In this document: piece by piece, positions 37,047 to 46,728 of the stretch
How positions within the stretch are numbered: the first letter of the stretch is position 1
Layout: each line of letters starts with the position of its first letter
NCBI GenBank assembly: GCA_905612245.1
Contig: CAJQRL010000003.1
Span: 1-49,160 of the forward strand
Origin: an uncultured Nitrosomonadaceae bacterium
GTDB lineage: Bacteria > Pseudomonadota > Gammaproteobacteria > Burkholderiales > Nitrosomonadaceae
Direction: 5' to 3'
DNA length: 49,160 nucleotides
The notes under the pieces: model-generated
The model's input: only the letters and a program-made list of their open reading frames with translations
Databases searched by the model: none
Told to the model about the DNA's origin: nothing
Translations under genes and position numbers: made by a program

Positions 37047-37195
37047 GGCAATAAATAAGCCGAGAATTTAGGCTTCGGAAAACCGAATTTCGGTATCACT
37101 GATAGCCGACATAACTGGGTACAGTAATTTCACTTCTTCCAATTTAGAATTAATTTACGAACCACAAAGATATAAATACTTGGGAATAATATAGA

Positions 37196-37272
37196 TGGGG
37201 TGGCTGATGGGGCTCGAACCCACGACAACCGGAATCACAATCCGGGACTCTACCAGCTGAGCTACAGCCACC
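37196..37272 (-). tRNA. tRNA-His (GUG)
   Basis: A 77-nt gene including the extra G at -1 characteristic of tRNA-His, acceptor GTGGCTG/CAGCCAC, discriminator C and encoded CCA. The anticodon loop ATTGTGATT gives GUG. Third gene of a Pro-Arg-His tRNA cluster. Confidence 0.96.
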
Positions 37273-37334
37273 ATCTGAAGAACTAAAAATCACTCAGCCT
37301 TTGAAACCAAAAATAAACGATTTCAGAAACTATC

Positions 37335-37411
37335 TGGTGTGCCCGACAGGAATCGAACCTGTAACCCCCAGCTTAGAAGGCTGGTGCTCTATCCGGTTGA
37401 GCTACGGGCAC
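37335..37411 (-). tRNA. tRNA-Arg (UCU)
   Basis: A 77-nt gene with acceptor GTGCCCG/CGGGCAC, discriminator A and encoded CCA. The anticodon loop CTTCTAA gives UCU, which reads AGA and AGG codons. Middle gene of the cluster. Confidence 0.96.
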
Positions 37412-37449
37412 TACTCAAACCGGGTATGCCCAATTTAATTGGGTGAAAT

Positions 37450-37526
37450 TGGTCGGGGTGGAGAGATTCGAACTCCCGACATCCTGGTCCCAAACCAGGC
37501 GCGCTACCAGGCTACGCTACACCCCG
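37450..37526 (-). tRNA. tRNA-Pro (UGG)
   Basis: A 77-nt gene with acceptor CGGGGTG/CACCCCG, discriminator A and encoded CCA. The anticodon loop TTTGGGA gives UGG. First gene of the cluster, directly behind the promoter at 37539-37567. Confidence 0.96.
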
Positions 37527-37538
37527 GGGAAGGCCGTT

Positions 37539-37567
37539 ACTATACCTTTCCACTGATGAAAGGTCAA
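37539..37567 (-). promoter_or_regulatory. Sigma-70 promoter of the tRNA-Pro-Arg-His operon
   Basis: Reading the minus strand, TTGACC (37562-37567), a 17-base spacer and TATAGT (37539-37544) lie 12 bases before tRNA-Pro. A GC-rich discriminator (GGCC) follows the -10, as in stringently controlled stable-RNA promoters. Confidence 0.75.
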
Positions 37568-37886
37568 TTTTTCTATCTAATTTATTAAATATTTTTAAGT
37601 ATGAGAATTAGCTACGAGTAGAAATAACTTCCGCCTAAAATTAATTACATGATTAGATTTAAAGATCTTCATTCAGAATTATCTCTAAATTAAAAATTTT
37701 TACGAGTTTCTTCTTGCCACCTATCTTTGACCTAATTTTAGTTACTTGCTGATCTTTAATTTATAGTCATATAAACTAATTTTGTACAAATTATTTAAAA
37801 AATTTCAAAACCACTTGCTGTATACTGTTATTTCTGATATTAAATCGTCTTCGATTGAAATCAGAAAAGAAAAGGAATGCCAAGAA
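37568..37886. other. Intergenic region upstream of dksA
   Basis: An AT-rich spacer between the tRNA promoter and dksA. No gene is supported. An in-frame extension of dksA back to 37782 has no family similarity, so this stretch is taken as the dksA leader and promoter region. Confidence 0.5.
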
Positions 37887-38318
37887 ATGCCGCAACAACA
37901 ACCTAAATCAAATACTCCCTATAAAGTGAAAAAGGGAGAGGACTACATGAATGGCAAGCAAATAGCTCATTTTCGTAAGATACTTGAAGATATTAAACTT
38001 GAGCTAGGACAGGATATAGATCGTACGGTTCACACCATGCAGGACGAAGCTACAGTTTTTGCAGACCCTAACGACCGCGCAAGTCAAGAATCTGATATGG
38101 CTCTAGAACTACGGAACCGTGACCGTGAACGTAAGCTTATTAAGAAGATTAATGAGACTATTGCTAAAATTGATTCTACTGATTCTGATGAGTATGGTTA
38201 TTGCAATACCTGTGGTATAGAAATTGGCCTGAAGCGTCTTGAAGCTCGCCCAACAGCTACTCTTTGTATAGACTGTAAAACACTAGATGAGATAAGAGAA
38301 AGACAGCTAGCCAAATAA
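37887..38318 (+). CDS. dksA: RNA polymerase-binding transcription factor DksA
   Basis: It binds the RNA polymerase secondary channel and works with ppGpp in the stringent response. The 143-residue protein has an N-terminal coiled coil with the tip motif [12 protein letters not shown] (Asp60, Asp63), and a C4 zinc finger with Cys106, 109, 127 and 130 (CNTCG ... CIDC). ATG 37887 was chosen because [12 protein letters not shown] resembles the family start and an AAGAA lies ahead; the longer frame from 37782 adds 35 unlike residues. It lies beside a tRNA operon whose promoter has the GC-rich discriminator DksA acts on. Confidence 0.93.
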   Translation: MPQQQPKSNTPYKVKKGEDYMNGKQIAHFRKILEDIKLELGQDIDRTVHTMQDEATVFADPNDRASQESDMALELRNRDRERKLIKKINETIAKIDSTDSDEYGYCNTCGIEIGLKRLEARPTATLCIDCKTLDEIRERQLAK

Positions 38319-38340
38319 GAAAAAACCAAATACTGTAACT

Positions 38341-38496
38341 TAGACTAAGTCTTTATAATCTATTACTAAACTTAGCTTTCTTTAGCTCCTCCCGTAACTG
38401 CATCCATACTAAGTCGGAGTCATTCCTTTTCATAATTTTATGATGTTGACACGTACAATTTTATTTCAATTGATCAGCCACACGTGTCAACATGTT
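38341..38496 (-). pseudogene. Decayed duplicate of the pnp 3' end
   Basis: This stretch aligns with the last ~155 bases of pnp plus its stop (38536-38693) in the same orientation, at an offset of 190 that becomes 197 after a 7-base deletion. In the block 38391-38433, 35 of 43 positions match by hand count. In the pnp frame it contains stops, so it is not translated as pnp. Neither dksA nor pnp is disturbed. It is probably an old partial tandem duplication. Confidence 0.8.
38443..38493. repeat. Perfect 12-bp inverted repeat in the pnp duplicate
   Basis: ATGTTGACACGT (38443-38454) and ACGTGTCAACAT (38482-38493) are exact complements around a 27-base loop. The matching parts of intact pnp pair less well, so the perfect stem arose in the duplicate. 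No T-run follows on either strand. Confidence 0.7.
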
Positions 38497-38555
38497 AAAT
38501 TACAAGAGAAAGTCTAATAGCAAAGCACTACAATTTAGACTGTTACAATCCACTA

Positions 38556-40661
38556 CTAAACCTCGCCTTCTGTAGTTTCTGCCGTAACTGCCTTCATACT
38601 AAGGCGAAGTCGTCCCTTGTCATCAGCTTCTAATACTTTAACACGTACGAGTTGACCTTCTTTCAGATGATCAGCCACACTGTTAACACGTTCATTAGCA
38701 ATTTGTGAGATATGCAACAATCCATCCTTTCCGGGTAAGACACTTACAATCGCACCAAAATCTAAAAGTTTTAGAACAGTTCCGTCATAAATTCTACCTA
38801 CTTCTACATCAGCAGTAATGTCTTCGATACGTTTTCTAGCTAATTCCCCACCTTCAGAGCTGACGCAAGCTATCATGACAACACCTTCATCTGAGATATC
38901 TATAGTTGTACCAGTCTCTTCAGTTAATGCACGAATTACTGCACCACCTTTACCAATTACATCACGTATTTTCTCAGGGTTAATTTTAAGTTTAATAATA
39001 CGCGGTGCATGTTGAGAAATTTCTTCACGAGTTGAGGGCTGAGCCTGTTTCATAATCTCTAAAATGTGCAAGCGTCCTTCTTTAGCCTGCTCCAACGCAG
39101 CCTGCATGATTTCTTTATCGACACCCTGAATCTTGATATCCATTTGTAGTGCTGTAATGCCATCTTCCGTACCCGCGACCTTAAAATCCATATCACCTAG
39201 GTGATCTTCGTCGCCAAGAATATCAGTTAGTACAGCAATACGATTACCTTCCTTAATCAAACCCATTGCAATGCCAGCCACATGATTTTTAAGTGGCACG
39301 CCCGCATCCATTAATGCAATGCACCCACCACAAACAGAAGCCATAGAGCTAGAACCATTAGATTCAGTAATTTCGGATACAACTCTCAACGAATAACCAA
39401 ATTCTTCAGCGGAAGGTAAAACTGCAATAAGTGCACGTTTAGCAAGACGACCATGACCAATTTCACGGCGCTTCGGGGTGCCTACCCTACCAGTCTCTCC
39501 AACTGAAGAAGGCGGAAAGTTATAATGAAACATGAAACGATCAGTGTAATCTCCCTGCAGAGAATCAATTCTCTGTTCATCACGCCCTGTACCAAGAGTT
39601 GCTACTACCAGTGCCTGAGTTTCGCCGCGCGTAAATAGAGCAGACCCGTGAGTACGGGGCAATACACTATTACGAATAGATATAGGTCGTACGGTGCGAG
39701 TATCACGTCCATCTATTCGTGGCTCACCATTAAGAATCCTAGTGCGCACAATTTTTGATTCAAGATCAAAACAAACTTTCTTGACGGCCTGTTTATCTGG
39801 ACCACCTTCTGAATCAACTGCTATCTCTGTATTAACTTTTTCCCAGACTTTAGCAATGGCCTCAGTACGTTCTTGTTTTTGCTTCAAATCAAATGCTGCA
39901 CGTAAATCCGTCTCTGCCAACTGTGCAATCTTGTCAGTAAGACTCGCGTCCTGCTCTGCAGGCGACCAATCCCATACAGTAACTCCAGCTTCATCAGCTA
40001 ACTCATTAATTAAATTGATTACTGGTTTCATTTCATTGCGACCAAACTCAACGGCACCTAACATCACATCTTCAGCTAACTCTTTTGCCTCAGACTCCAC
40101 CATCAGTACCGCTTGTTCAGTCCCAGCCACCACCAGATTAAGTTCTGTTTCAATAAGCTCAGTTGTCGTTGGGTTGAGTACATACTCCCCATTAATATAA
40201 CCAACACGTGCGCCAGCAATTGGACCATCAAAGGGAATACCCGAAAGTACTAACGCTGCAGAAGCCCCAATCATTGCCGGAATGTCTGCATCCACTTCAT
40301 TATCAGAAGATAAAACTGTGGCAACGATCTGTACTTCATTATAAAAACTATCAGGAAATAGTGGACGAACAGGACGATCAATTAAACGAGAAGTAAGGAT
40401 TTCTTTCTCAGAAGGGCGACCTTCTCGCTTAAAGAAACTACCCGGTATTCTGCCTGCAGCATAACTACGCTCCATATAATCCACAGTTAGCGGGAAAAAA
40501 TCTTGCCCAGGCCTGACACTTTTAGCACCTACAACCGTAACCATTACCACCGTGTCATCCATAGAAACGATCACTGCTCCATGAGCTTGTCTTGCAATCT
40601 CCCCAGTTTCTAACGTCAGTGTATGGCGCCCGTAACTAATGCTTTTCTTGATCGGTTTCAA
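38556..40661 (-). CDS. pnp: Polyribonucleotide nucleotidyltransferase (PNPase)
   Basis: A 3'-5' phosphorolytic exoribonuclease and degradosome component. Two RNase PH domains are visible, the second with [20 protein letters not shown] and [15 protein letters not shown]; then the KH domain ([20 protein letters not shown]) and the S1 domain ([21 protein letters not shown]). I place the start at TTG 40661 ([17 protein letters not shown]), six bases after AGGAAAG; the frame is open to another TTG at 40709, but homologous sequence begins here, and UUG starts are known for pnp. It gives 701 residues. It follows rpsO on the same strand, the usual arrangement. Confidence 0.96.
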   Translation of the reverse strand: MKPIKKSISYGRHTLTLETGEIARQAHGAVIVSMDDTVVMVTVVGAKSVRPGQDFFPLTVDYMERSYAAGRIPGSFFKREGRPSEKEILTSRLIDRPVRPLFPDSFYNEVQIVATVLSSDNEVDADIPAMIGASAALVLSGIPFDGPIAGARVGYINGEYVLNPTTTELIETELNLVVAGTEQAVLMVESEAKELAEDVMLGAVEFGRNEMKPVINLINELADEAGVTVWDWSPAEQDASLTDKIAQLAETDLRAAFDLKQKQERTEAIAKVWEKVNTEIAVDSEGGPDKQAVKKVCFDLESKIVRTRILNGEPRIDGRDTRTVRPISIRNSVLPRTHGSALFTRGETQALVVATLGTGRDEQRIDSLQGDYTDRFMFHYNFPPSSVGETGRVGTPKRREIGHGRLAKRALIAVLPSAEEFGYSLRVVSEITESNGSSSMASVCGGCIALMDAGVPLKNHVAGIAMGLIKEGNRIAVLTDILGDEDHLGDMDFKVAGTEDGITALQMDIKIQGVDKEIMQAALEQAKEGRLHILEIMKQAQPSTREEISQHAPRIIKLKINPEKIRDVIGKGGAVIRALTEETGTTIDISDEGVVMIACVSSEGGELARKRIEDITADVEVGRIYDGTVLKLLDFGAIVSVLPGKDGLLHISQIANERVNSVADHLKEGQLVRVKVLEADDKGRLRLSMKAVTAETTEGEV

Positions 40662-40796
40662 TTTGCTTTCCTTTCTAATGAGATTATTTTTATTTGTACC
40701 CTTACCCAACTAGTTGATATGAATGCTTACATTCTCGTCCAATAAAAGACCACAAATAATTAAAATATTTCTGTTTTCCTAGTTAGCAGGGAAAGT

Positions 40797-41066
40797 CTAT
40801 TTACGAAGACCAAGGCGCTCGATCAGAGCACGATAAGCATCGTTGCTACTGCGTTTCAGATAATCAAGTAATTTCCGACGACGATTAACCATACGTAACA
40901 AACCACGACGGGAATGATGATCCTTAACATGAGCTTTGAAATGACCGGTTAAATCGTTTATACGGGCAGTCAATAATGCTACCTGTACTTCCGGGGAACC
41001 AGTGTCCCCAACGGCCCTTTGATAATCGCCCACTATCTGTGCTTTTTTATCGGTTGTGACAGGCAT
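40797..41066 (-). CDS. rpsO: 30S ribosomal protein S15
   Basis: An early-binding protein of the small subunit platform that contacts 16S rRNA helices 20-22. The 89-residue protein shows [36 protein letters not shown] and [11 protein letters not shown], all family signatures. GGAGAG stands just before the ATG. The leader is short (about 34 bases from the predicted start site), so autoregulation by S15 would have to act there. The 135-base gap to pnp contains short hairpins, for example TTTCC...GGAAA and GAATG...CATTC, that may be RNase III or pausing sites. Confidence 0.97.
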   Translation of the reverse strand: MPVTTDKKAQIVGDYQRAVGDTGSPEVQVALLTARINDLTGHFKAHVKDHHSRRGLLRMVNRRRKLLDYLKRSSNDAYRALIERLGLRK

Positions 41067-41106
41067 GCATACTCTCCAATTTAAACCCTTAATGCGAAAA
41101 GGCGCT

Positions 41107-41136
41107 ATTTTACTCTTTATTAAGGGGTGTTCTCAA
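41107..41136 (-). promoter_or_regulatory. Promoter of rpsO-pnp
   Basis: On the minus strand, TTGAGA (41131-41136), an 18-base spacer and TAAAAT (41107-41112). Transcription would begin near 41100, about 34 bases before the rpsO ATG. Confidence 0.6.
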
Positions 41137-41159
41137 GTAAAGTGCCATTTTTTTTAACA

Positions 41160-41471
41160 TTAGTATATATTTAGAATATAAATGGGCCTGTTATCTATTC
41201 TGAAGTTAAGTCTACAGAAAATGCACTAACCCCAGATAAATAATATCAAACTACGTTTAAGATTCTTATGTAAAGTTACTAAATTTGCATAGATTAAAAC
41301 ATTTCTCTCGCTACATTTCTCTCGCTGATTTTATTGGCCCATTTAAATACAAACAAAATATCCCAATCTAGCAACAGGCGCATATAAGATAGCCTAAGAC
41401 GTCAATCATGCCGAATATCAAGAAAAAAGAAAAAACCATAAGTAGCATATAAAGTAACAACTAACAAAGGG
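41160..41471. other. Intergenic between divergent rpsO and ilvB
   Basis: No gene recognised. It holds a perfect tandem 14-bp repeat ACATTTCTCTCGCT (41299-41312 and 41313-41326), whose role is unknown. Confidence 0.5.
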
Positions 41472-41500
41472 TTGACCAAAAGTCAGCTAACCGCTACTGT
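41472..41500 (+). promoter_or_regulatory. Promoter of the ilv operon
   Basis: TTGACC (41472-41477), a 17-base spacer and TACTGT (41495-41500), about 53 bases before the ilvB ATG. The resulting leader of under 50 bases leaves no room for a classical leader peptide and attenuator. Confidence 0.5.
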
Positions 41501-41553
41501 TCACCGTTCTATTTATTATATTTATGGTTTTCAACGCAGGAAAATAAGAAAAA

Positions 41554-43260
41554 ATGAGCGCAGAAGATTTAACTGGTGCTGAAATCACAATTCGCTGTTT
41601 ACAGGAAGAAGGGGTAGATCATATCTTTGGCTATCCTGGCGGCGCCGTGCTCTTCATATATGACGAGCTGTCTAAGCAGGATAAGGTAAAACATATCTTA
41701 GTGCGCCATGAGCAAGCAGCAATACATGCGGCCGATGGATATGCACGATCAAGCAAAAAACCAGGAGTCGCATTAGTGACGTCTGGGCCCGGCGTAACGA
41801 ATGCTATTACTGGTATTGCTACTGCCTACATGGATTCAATTCCAATGGTCATTATTAGCGGACAAGTGCCAACCCATGCTATTGGGCTAGATGCGTTCCA
41901 AGAAGTTGACACAGTAGGCATCACGCGCCCCTGTGTTAAACATAATTTCCTAGTAAAAGATATTACAGAATTAGCTGCTACCATCAAGAAAGCATTCTAT
42001 ATATGCTCAACTGGGCGCCCTGGACCAGTACTAGTAGATATTCCTAAGGATATAAGTGCCGAAAAATTTAAATTTTCCTATCCTACCAGTGTATCTATGC
42101 GTTCTTATAACCCGATTAATGAAGAGCACCCAGAGCAACTAAAAGAAGCGATTCGCTTAATCATGGGTTCAAAACGACCGATGGTTTATGCTGGTGGCGG
42201 TGTGATATTGGGTAATGCAACCTCACAACTTACACGCTTTGTACAAATGCTAGATTTCCCCTGTACAAATACGTTGATGGGACTTGGTGGCTACCCCGCA
42301 ACTGACAAGCAGTTTGTAGGCATGCTTGGCATGCATGGTACCTATGAAGCAAATATGGCAATGCAGAATTGTGACGTGCTAATAGCTGTTGGAGCACGTT
42401 TTGATGACCGTGTAATTGGCAACCCAAAACATTTTTCTAACAAAGATAGAAAAATTATACATATTGATATAGACCCCTCGTCCATTTCCAAACGTGTAAG
42501 GGTCGATGTACCCATCATTGGAAGCGTTTCAAATGTACTTGATGGACTTATTAAAATATTAATGGCTAACAAAGAAAAGCCTAAGCAAGAAGAACTCAAG
42601 TCATGGTGGGCACAAATTGATCAATGGCGTGCACGAGATTGCCTAAAGTATGACCGAAAAAGTACTATAATCAAGCCGCAAATGGTGATTGAAAAACTTT
42701 ATAAGGTGACAAAGGGCGATGCTTTTATTACATCTGATGTAGGCCAACATCAGATGTGGGCCGCACAATTCTATAAATTTGATAAGCCCAAAAGATGGAT
42801 TAATTCTGGTGGATTAGGAACTATGGGGTTTGGTCTGCCGTCAGCAATGGGTGTTCAGATTGCCAACCCCAAAAATGCGGTAGCCTGCGTCACAGGTGAA
42901 GCCAGTATACAAATGTGTATTCAGGAACTATCCACCTGTAAGCAATACAATCTGCCACTTAAAATTATTAATCTAAATAATCGTTATATGGGCATGGTGC
43001 GCCAGTGGCAAGAGTTTTTCCATGGCAATCGATACGCCGAATCATACGTAGATGCTCTGCCAGATTTTGTCAAACTGGCAGAAAGTTATGGTCATGTAGG
43101 TATGAAAATAGAAAACCCAAATGATATAGAGGATGCGTTAAAAGAAGCGTTTAAACTCAAAGATAAGTTAGTATTTATGGACTTCATTACCGATCAAACT
43201 GAAAATGTATTTCCTATGATACCTGGCGGAAAAGGTCTCTCTGAAATGATTTTGGTATAA
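41554..43260 (+). CDS. ilvB: Acetolactate synthase large (catalytic) subunit
   Basis: A TPP-dependent enzyme making acetolactate or acetohydroxybutyrate, the first common step to valine, leucine and isoleucine. The N-terminal EGVDHIFGYPGGAVLFIYDEL has the catalytic Glu region; the FAD domain has GARFDDRVIG. The TPP motif reads VTGEASIQM ... NNRYMGMVRQW, where most families have GDGS; betaproteobacterial enzymes, as I recall, often have GEGS, so the Ala is a further change. The length of 568 residues is normal. It is followed two bases later by the small subunit. Confidence 0.95.
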   Translation: MSAEDLTGAEITIRCLQEEGVDHIFGYPGGAVLFIYDELSKQDKVKHILVRHEQAAIHAADGYARSSKKPGVALVTSGPGVTNAITGIATAYMDSIPMVIISGQVPTHAIGLDAFQEVDTVGITRPCVKHNFLVKDITELAATIKKAFYICSTGRPGPVLVDIPKDISAEKFKFSYPTSVSMRSYNPINEEHPEQLKEAIRLIMGSKRPMVYAGGGVILGNATSQLTRFVQMLDFPCTNTLMGLGGYPATDKQFVGMLGMHGTYEANMAMQNCDVLIAVGARFDDRVIGNPKHFSNKDRKIIHIDIDPSSISKRVRVDVPIIGSVSNVLDGLIKILMANKEKPKQEELKSWWAQIDQWRARDCLKYDRKSTIIKPQMVIEKLYKVTKGDAFITSDVGQHQMWAAQFYKFDKPKRWINSGGLGTMGFGLPSAMGVQIANPKNAVACVTGEASIQMCIQELSTCKQYNLPLKIINLNNRYMGMVRQWQEFFHGNRYAESYVDALPDFVKLAESYGHVGMKIENPNDIEDALKEAFKLKDKLVFMDFITDQTENVFPMIPGGKGLSEMILV

Positions 43261-43262
43261 AG

Positions 43263-43757
43263 ATGCGACATATAATTTCTTTATTGATGGAAAATGAAGC
43301 AGGTGCTTTGTCACGCGTGGCAGGTTTGTTCTCTGCAAGAGGTTATAATATTGAGTCTCTCACTGTTGCACCTACAGAGGACCCTACATTATCTCGAATG
43401 ACTCTGGTTACTGTTGGGTCAGATAGCGTGGTTGAGCAAATCACCAAGCAGTTGAATAAATTGATTGATGTAGTTAAGGTAATTGACTTAAGTGATGGGG
43501 ACCATATTGAATGTGAGCTGATGCTGGTGAAAGTAAGTGCTCTAGGTAAAAACCGAAAGGAGATAAAAGCTACAACTGATATTTTTTGTGGTCGCATTGT
43601 TGATACTACTGACACATCTTATATTATTGAATTGACTGGTACCTGTTCAAAGCTTGACGCATTTCTCGATGCAATGGGTCACAGCACTATACTGGAGACA
43701 GTTCGTACTGGCGCCTCTGGAATTGGCCGTGGCGGAAGGACCTTAGAAGTAAAATGA
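43263..43757 (+). CDS. ilvH: Acetolactate synthase small (regulatory) subunit
   Basis: An ACT-domain regulatory subunit that activates the large subunit and confers valine feedback inhibition. The start MRHIISLLMENEAGALSRVAGLFSARGYN is followed by IESLTVAPTEDP, the valine-binding ACT region, and TGRxxD-type C-terminal sequences end the 164-residue protein. ATG lies two bases after the ilvB stop (TAAAGATG), so translation is coupled. Confidence 0.96.
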   Translation: MRHIISLLMENEAGALSRVAGLFSARGYNIESLTVAPTEDPTLSRMTLVTVGSDSVVEQITKQLNKLIDVVKVIDLSDGDHIECELMLVKVSALGKNRKEIKATTDIFCGRIVDTTDTSYIIELTGTCSKLDAFLDAMGHSTILETVRTGASGIGRGGRTLEVK

Positions 43758-43834
43758 AATCTGACATAAATTGCAGGGAAAGAGTTTCTGTCTGCAATAC
43801 ATAGTCTTTCAACATCTATTCCAAATTATATTAA

Positions 43835-44863
<1,029 letters not shown>

Positions 44864-44888
44864 TATAAAACAGCTGGCGGCATGTAAA

Positions 44889-44918
44889 GCATGAGCATGA
44901 TCCATAGTACGCTCATGC
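44889..44918 (+). other. Intercistronic hairpin after ilvC
   Basis: GCATGAGC (44889-44896) pairs with GCTCATGC (44911-44918). No T-run follows, so it is more likely an mRNA-stabilising or processing hairpin between ilvC and psd than a terminator. Confidence 0.5.
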
Positions 44919-44959
44919 CACTCTAATAATAAACGCACATTACTTAAACTACTCACACC

Positions 44960-45607
44960 ATGACGAATTACCCTCATCCGTTTTTTGCCCGTGAAGGCTG
45001 GCCTTTTATTGCGGGAGCTACTGCTATCTCAGTATTAGTAAGTATTTTTGCAGGCTGGATTTGGTCTGCCCCATGCTGGATCATCGCATTATTTGTTTTA
45101 CAATTTTTCCGTGATCCACCACGCGTTATTCCACAAAAAATTAATGCTGTATTGTCACCTGCTGATGGCAGAATAGTGGCGGTTGAAAATACACAGGACC
45201 CATATCTAAAGCGTGATGCCATAAAAGTAAGTGTCTTTATGAATGTGTTCAATGTCCATTCCAACCGAAGCCCAGTAGATGGAAAAGTTCATAACGAATG
45301 GTATTTTCCTGGGAAATTTATCAACGCTAGCCTACCTAAAGCCTCACTTGAAAATGAACGCAATGCGCTATGGATAAAAACTGATAATGACCTTGATATA
45401 ACTTGTGTACAAATCGCCGGTCTAATTGCAAAGCGTATAGTCTGCCATACGAAAATTGGTGAATCCCTTACACGTGGGCAACGTTTTGGTTTTATCCGTT
45501 TTGGATCACGAGTAGATGTTTATCTGCCACTTAATACTAAAGTAAAGGTAAATATCGGAGATAAAGTTCATGCAACACTAACTATATTAGCGGAACTAGC
45601 GCCTTAA
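44960..45607 (+). CDS. psd: Phosphatidylserine decarboxylase proenzyme
   Basis: It converts phosphatidylserine to phosphatidylethanolamine at the inner membrane. The proenzyme cleaves itself between Gly182 and Ser183 in [12 protein letters not shown]; the serine becomes the pyruvoyl group. An N-terminal membrane segment ([20 protein letters not shown]) and [12 protein letters not shown] match the short 'archaeal-type' Psd class found in betaproteobacteria (215 residues here). It lies 96 bases after ilvC and just upstream of pssA, which makes its substrate. Confidence 0.95.
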   Translation: MTNYPHPFFAREGWPFIAGATAISVLVSIFAGWIWSAPCWIIALFVLQFFRDPPRVIPQKINAVLSPADGRIVAVENTQDPYLKRDAIKVSVFMNVFNVHSNRSPVDGKVHNEWYFPGKFINASLPKASLENERNALWIKTDNDLDITCVQIAGLIAKRIVCHTKIGESLTRGQRFGFIRFGSRVDVYLPLNTKVKVNIGDKVHATLTILAELAP

Positions 45608-45714
45608 ATCTGTCATAACTTCATCTCTTAAGACTTATTAATAACGAGTCTTCTGTTTACCATCCTAACGTAACGGTTTACCATGCATTGGTCTTTTATT
45701 GTAATGTGCAAATA

Positions 45715-46488
45715 ATGTACGATCCTAACCAATCTCGCATAATGTTCAAATCAAAGCTACGGCGGCGTGGCATCTATTTACTTCCCAATTTATTTACTAC
45801 AGCAGCACTATTTGCTGGTTTTTATGCCATCGTACAGGCAATGAACGGGAATTTTGAGTATTCTGCAATAGCAATATTCATTGCCATGGTACTCGACGGA
45901 CTAGATGGACGTGTGGCACGGCTCACTCATACTCAAAGTGAATTTGGGGCTGAATATGACAGCCTATCAGACATGATTTCATTTGGTGCTGCTCCTGCGC
46001 TAGTTATATATGAATGGGCTCTAAAGGACATGGGGAAGATGGGTTGGATAGCGGCTTTTATTTATTGTACCTGTGCTGCGCTACGTCTTGCACGTTTTAA
46101 CTCAAAAACGGGGGAAACGGACAGGCGATTCTTTCAAGGACTACCCAGCCCTGCTGCTGCTGCACTAATTGCAGGATTAGTTTGGGTAATGTTGGAATTT
46201 AAAATCGCAGGGCCAGATATAAAATGGCTGGCTTGGGGTATCACGGTATTTGCTGGCTTTACTATGGTAAGCAACCTGCCTTATTACAGTGGAAAGGAAA
46301 TAAACTTACGTAAGAGCGTACCATTTATAACCGTGTTGTTACTGGCACTATTCTTTTTTGTATTAATTCCAAGCCAACCACCTGTTGTGCTTTTTTGTGT
46401 GTTTATGCTTTATGCATTATCTGGTTATATTATGTGGATATTACAGTGGAGAAAGAAGAAAAAATCTACTGCCATTCAGGAAAGCTGA
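45715..46488 (+). CDS. pssA: CDP-diacylglycerol-serine O-phosphatidyltransferase
   Basis: It makes phosphatidylserine from CDP-diacylglycerol and L-serine. The CDP-alcohol phosphotransferase signature DGLDGRVARLTHTQSEFGAE followed by YDSLSD contains the metal-binding aspartates. Several membrane spans follow, and the C-terminus is Lys-rich. I chose ATG 45715 (MYDPNQSRIMF); an upstream in-frame TTG at 45688 is unlikely and a later ATG at 45742 is possible. With psd it forms a complete two-step phosphatidylethanolamine pathway within the ilv-leu operon. Confidence 0.94.
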   Translation: MYDPNQSRIMFKSKLRRRGIYLLPNLFTTAALFAGFYAIVQAMNGNFEYSAIAIFIAMVLDGLDGRVARLTHTQSEFGAEYDSLSDMISFGAAPALVIYEWALKDMGKMGWIAAFIYCTCAALRLARFNSKTGETDRRFFQGLPSPAAAALIAGLVWVMLEFKIAGPDIKWLAWGITVFAGFTMVSNLPYYSGKEINLRKSVPFITVLLLALFFFVLIPSQPPVVLFCVFMLYALSGYIMWILQWRKKKKSTAIQES

Positions 46489-46535
46489 CTCAGCCCTTGT
46501 TGCGTAAAAATAAAAAACCATTTATATTTAACCAT

Positions 46536-46622
46536 ATGAAACATATTTACAGCCCTTTCTGGCGTTACCCTTCACATATCCTGCCACTACTGTCAGGATC
46601 TCTGCTGCGCCTTGCGCGCTGA
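46536..46622 (+). CDS. Possible leucine-rich leader peptide upstream of leuA
   Basis: A 28-codon frame starting MKHIYSPFWR and ending LLSGSLLRLAR. Six leucine codons (four CTG, one CTA, one CTT) cluster in the last 13 positions, as expected of a leucine attenuator peptide. The ATG has no clear Shine-Dalgarno, and I could not draw a convincing terminator in 46623-46728, which has only a T-run (TTTTTTT near 46690). Confidence 0.35.
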   Translation: MKHIYSPFWRYPSHILPLLSGSLLRLAR

Positions 46623-46728
46623 TTATTACATTTTATTCTAGTGTTTTATCCAGCAGAATTTGCTTTGCAGATTCTTCACTTCAACTCAGATTTTTTTCTA
46701 TATAAGATAGACCTATGGTGGAGAAGGA

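Noticed and set aside
37544-37564. 7-bp hairpin with Ts after it, upstream of dksA
   Set aside because: It coincides with the -35/-10 spacer of the minus-strand tRNA promoter and is probably chance.
38355-38433. 26-codon minus-strand frame in the pnp duplicate
   Set aside because: It is in a different frame from pnp, has no ribosome site and is best explained as a by-product of the decayed copy.
41101-41158. Imperfect hairpin followed by eight Ts on the plus strand, looking like a terminator
   Set aside because: No plus-strand gene lies upstream, and the region holds the minus-strand rpsO promoter.
43343-43615. 90-codon antisense frame in ilvH
   Set aside because: It is a shadow of a conserved gene without a plausible start context.
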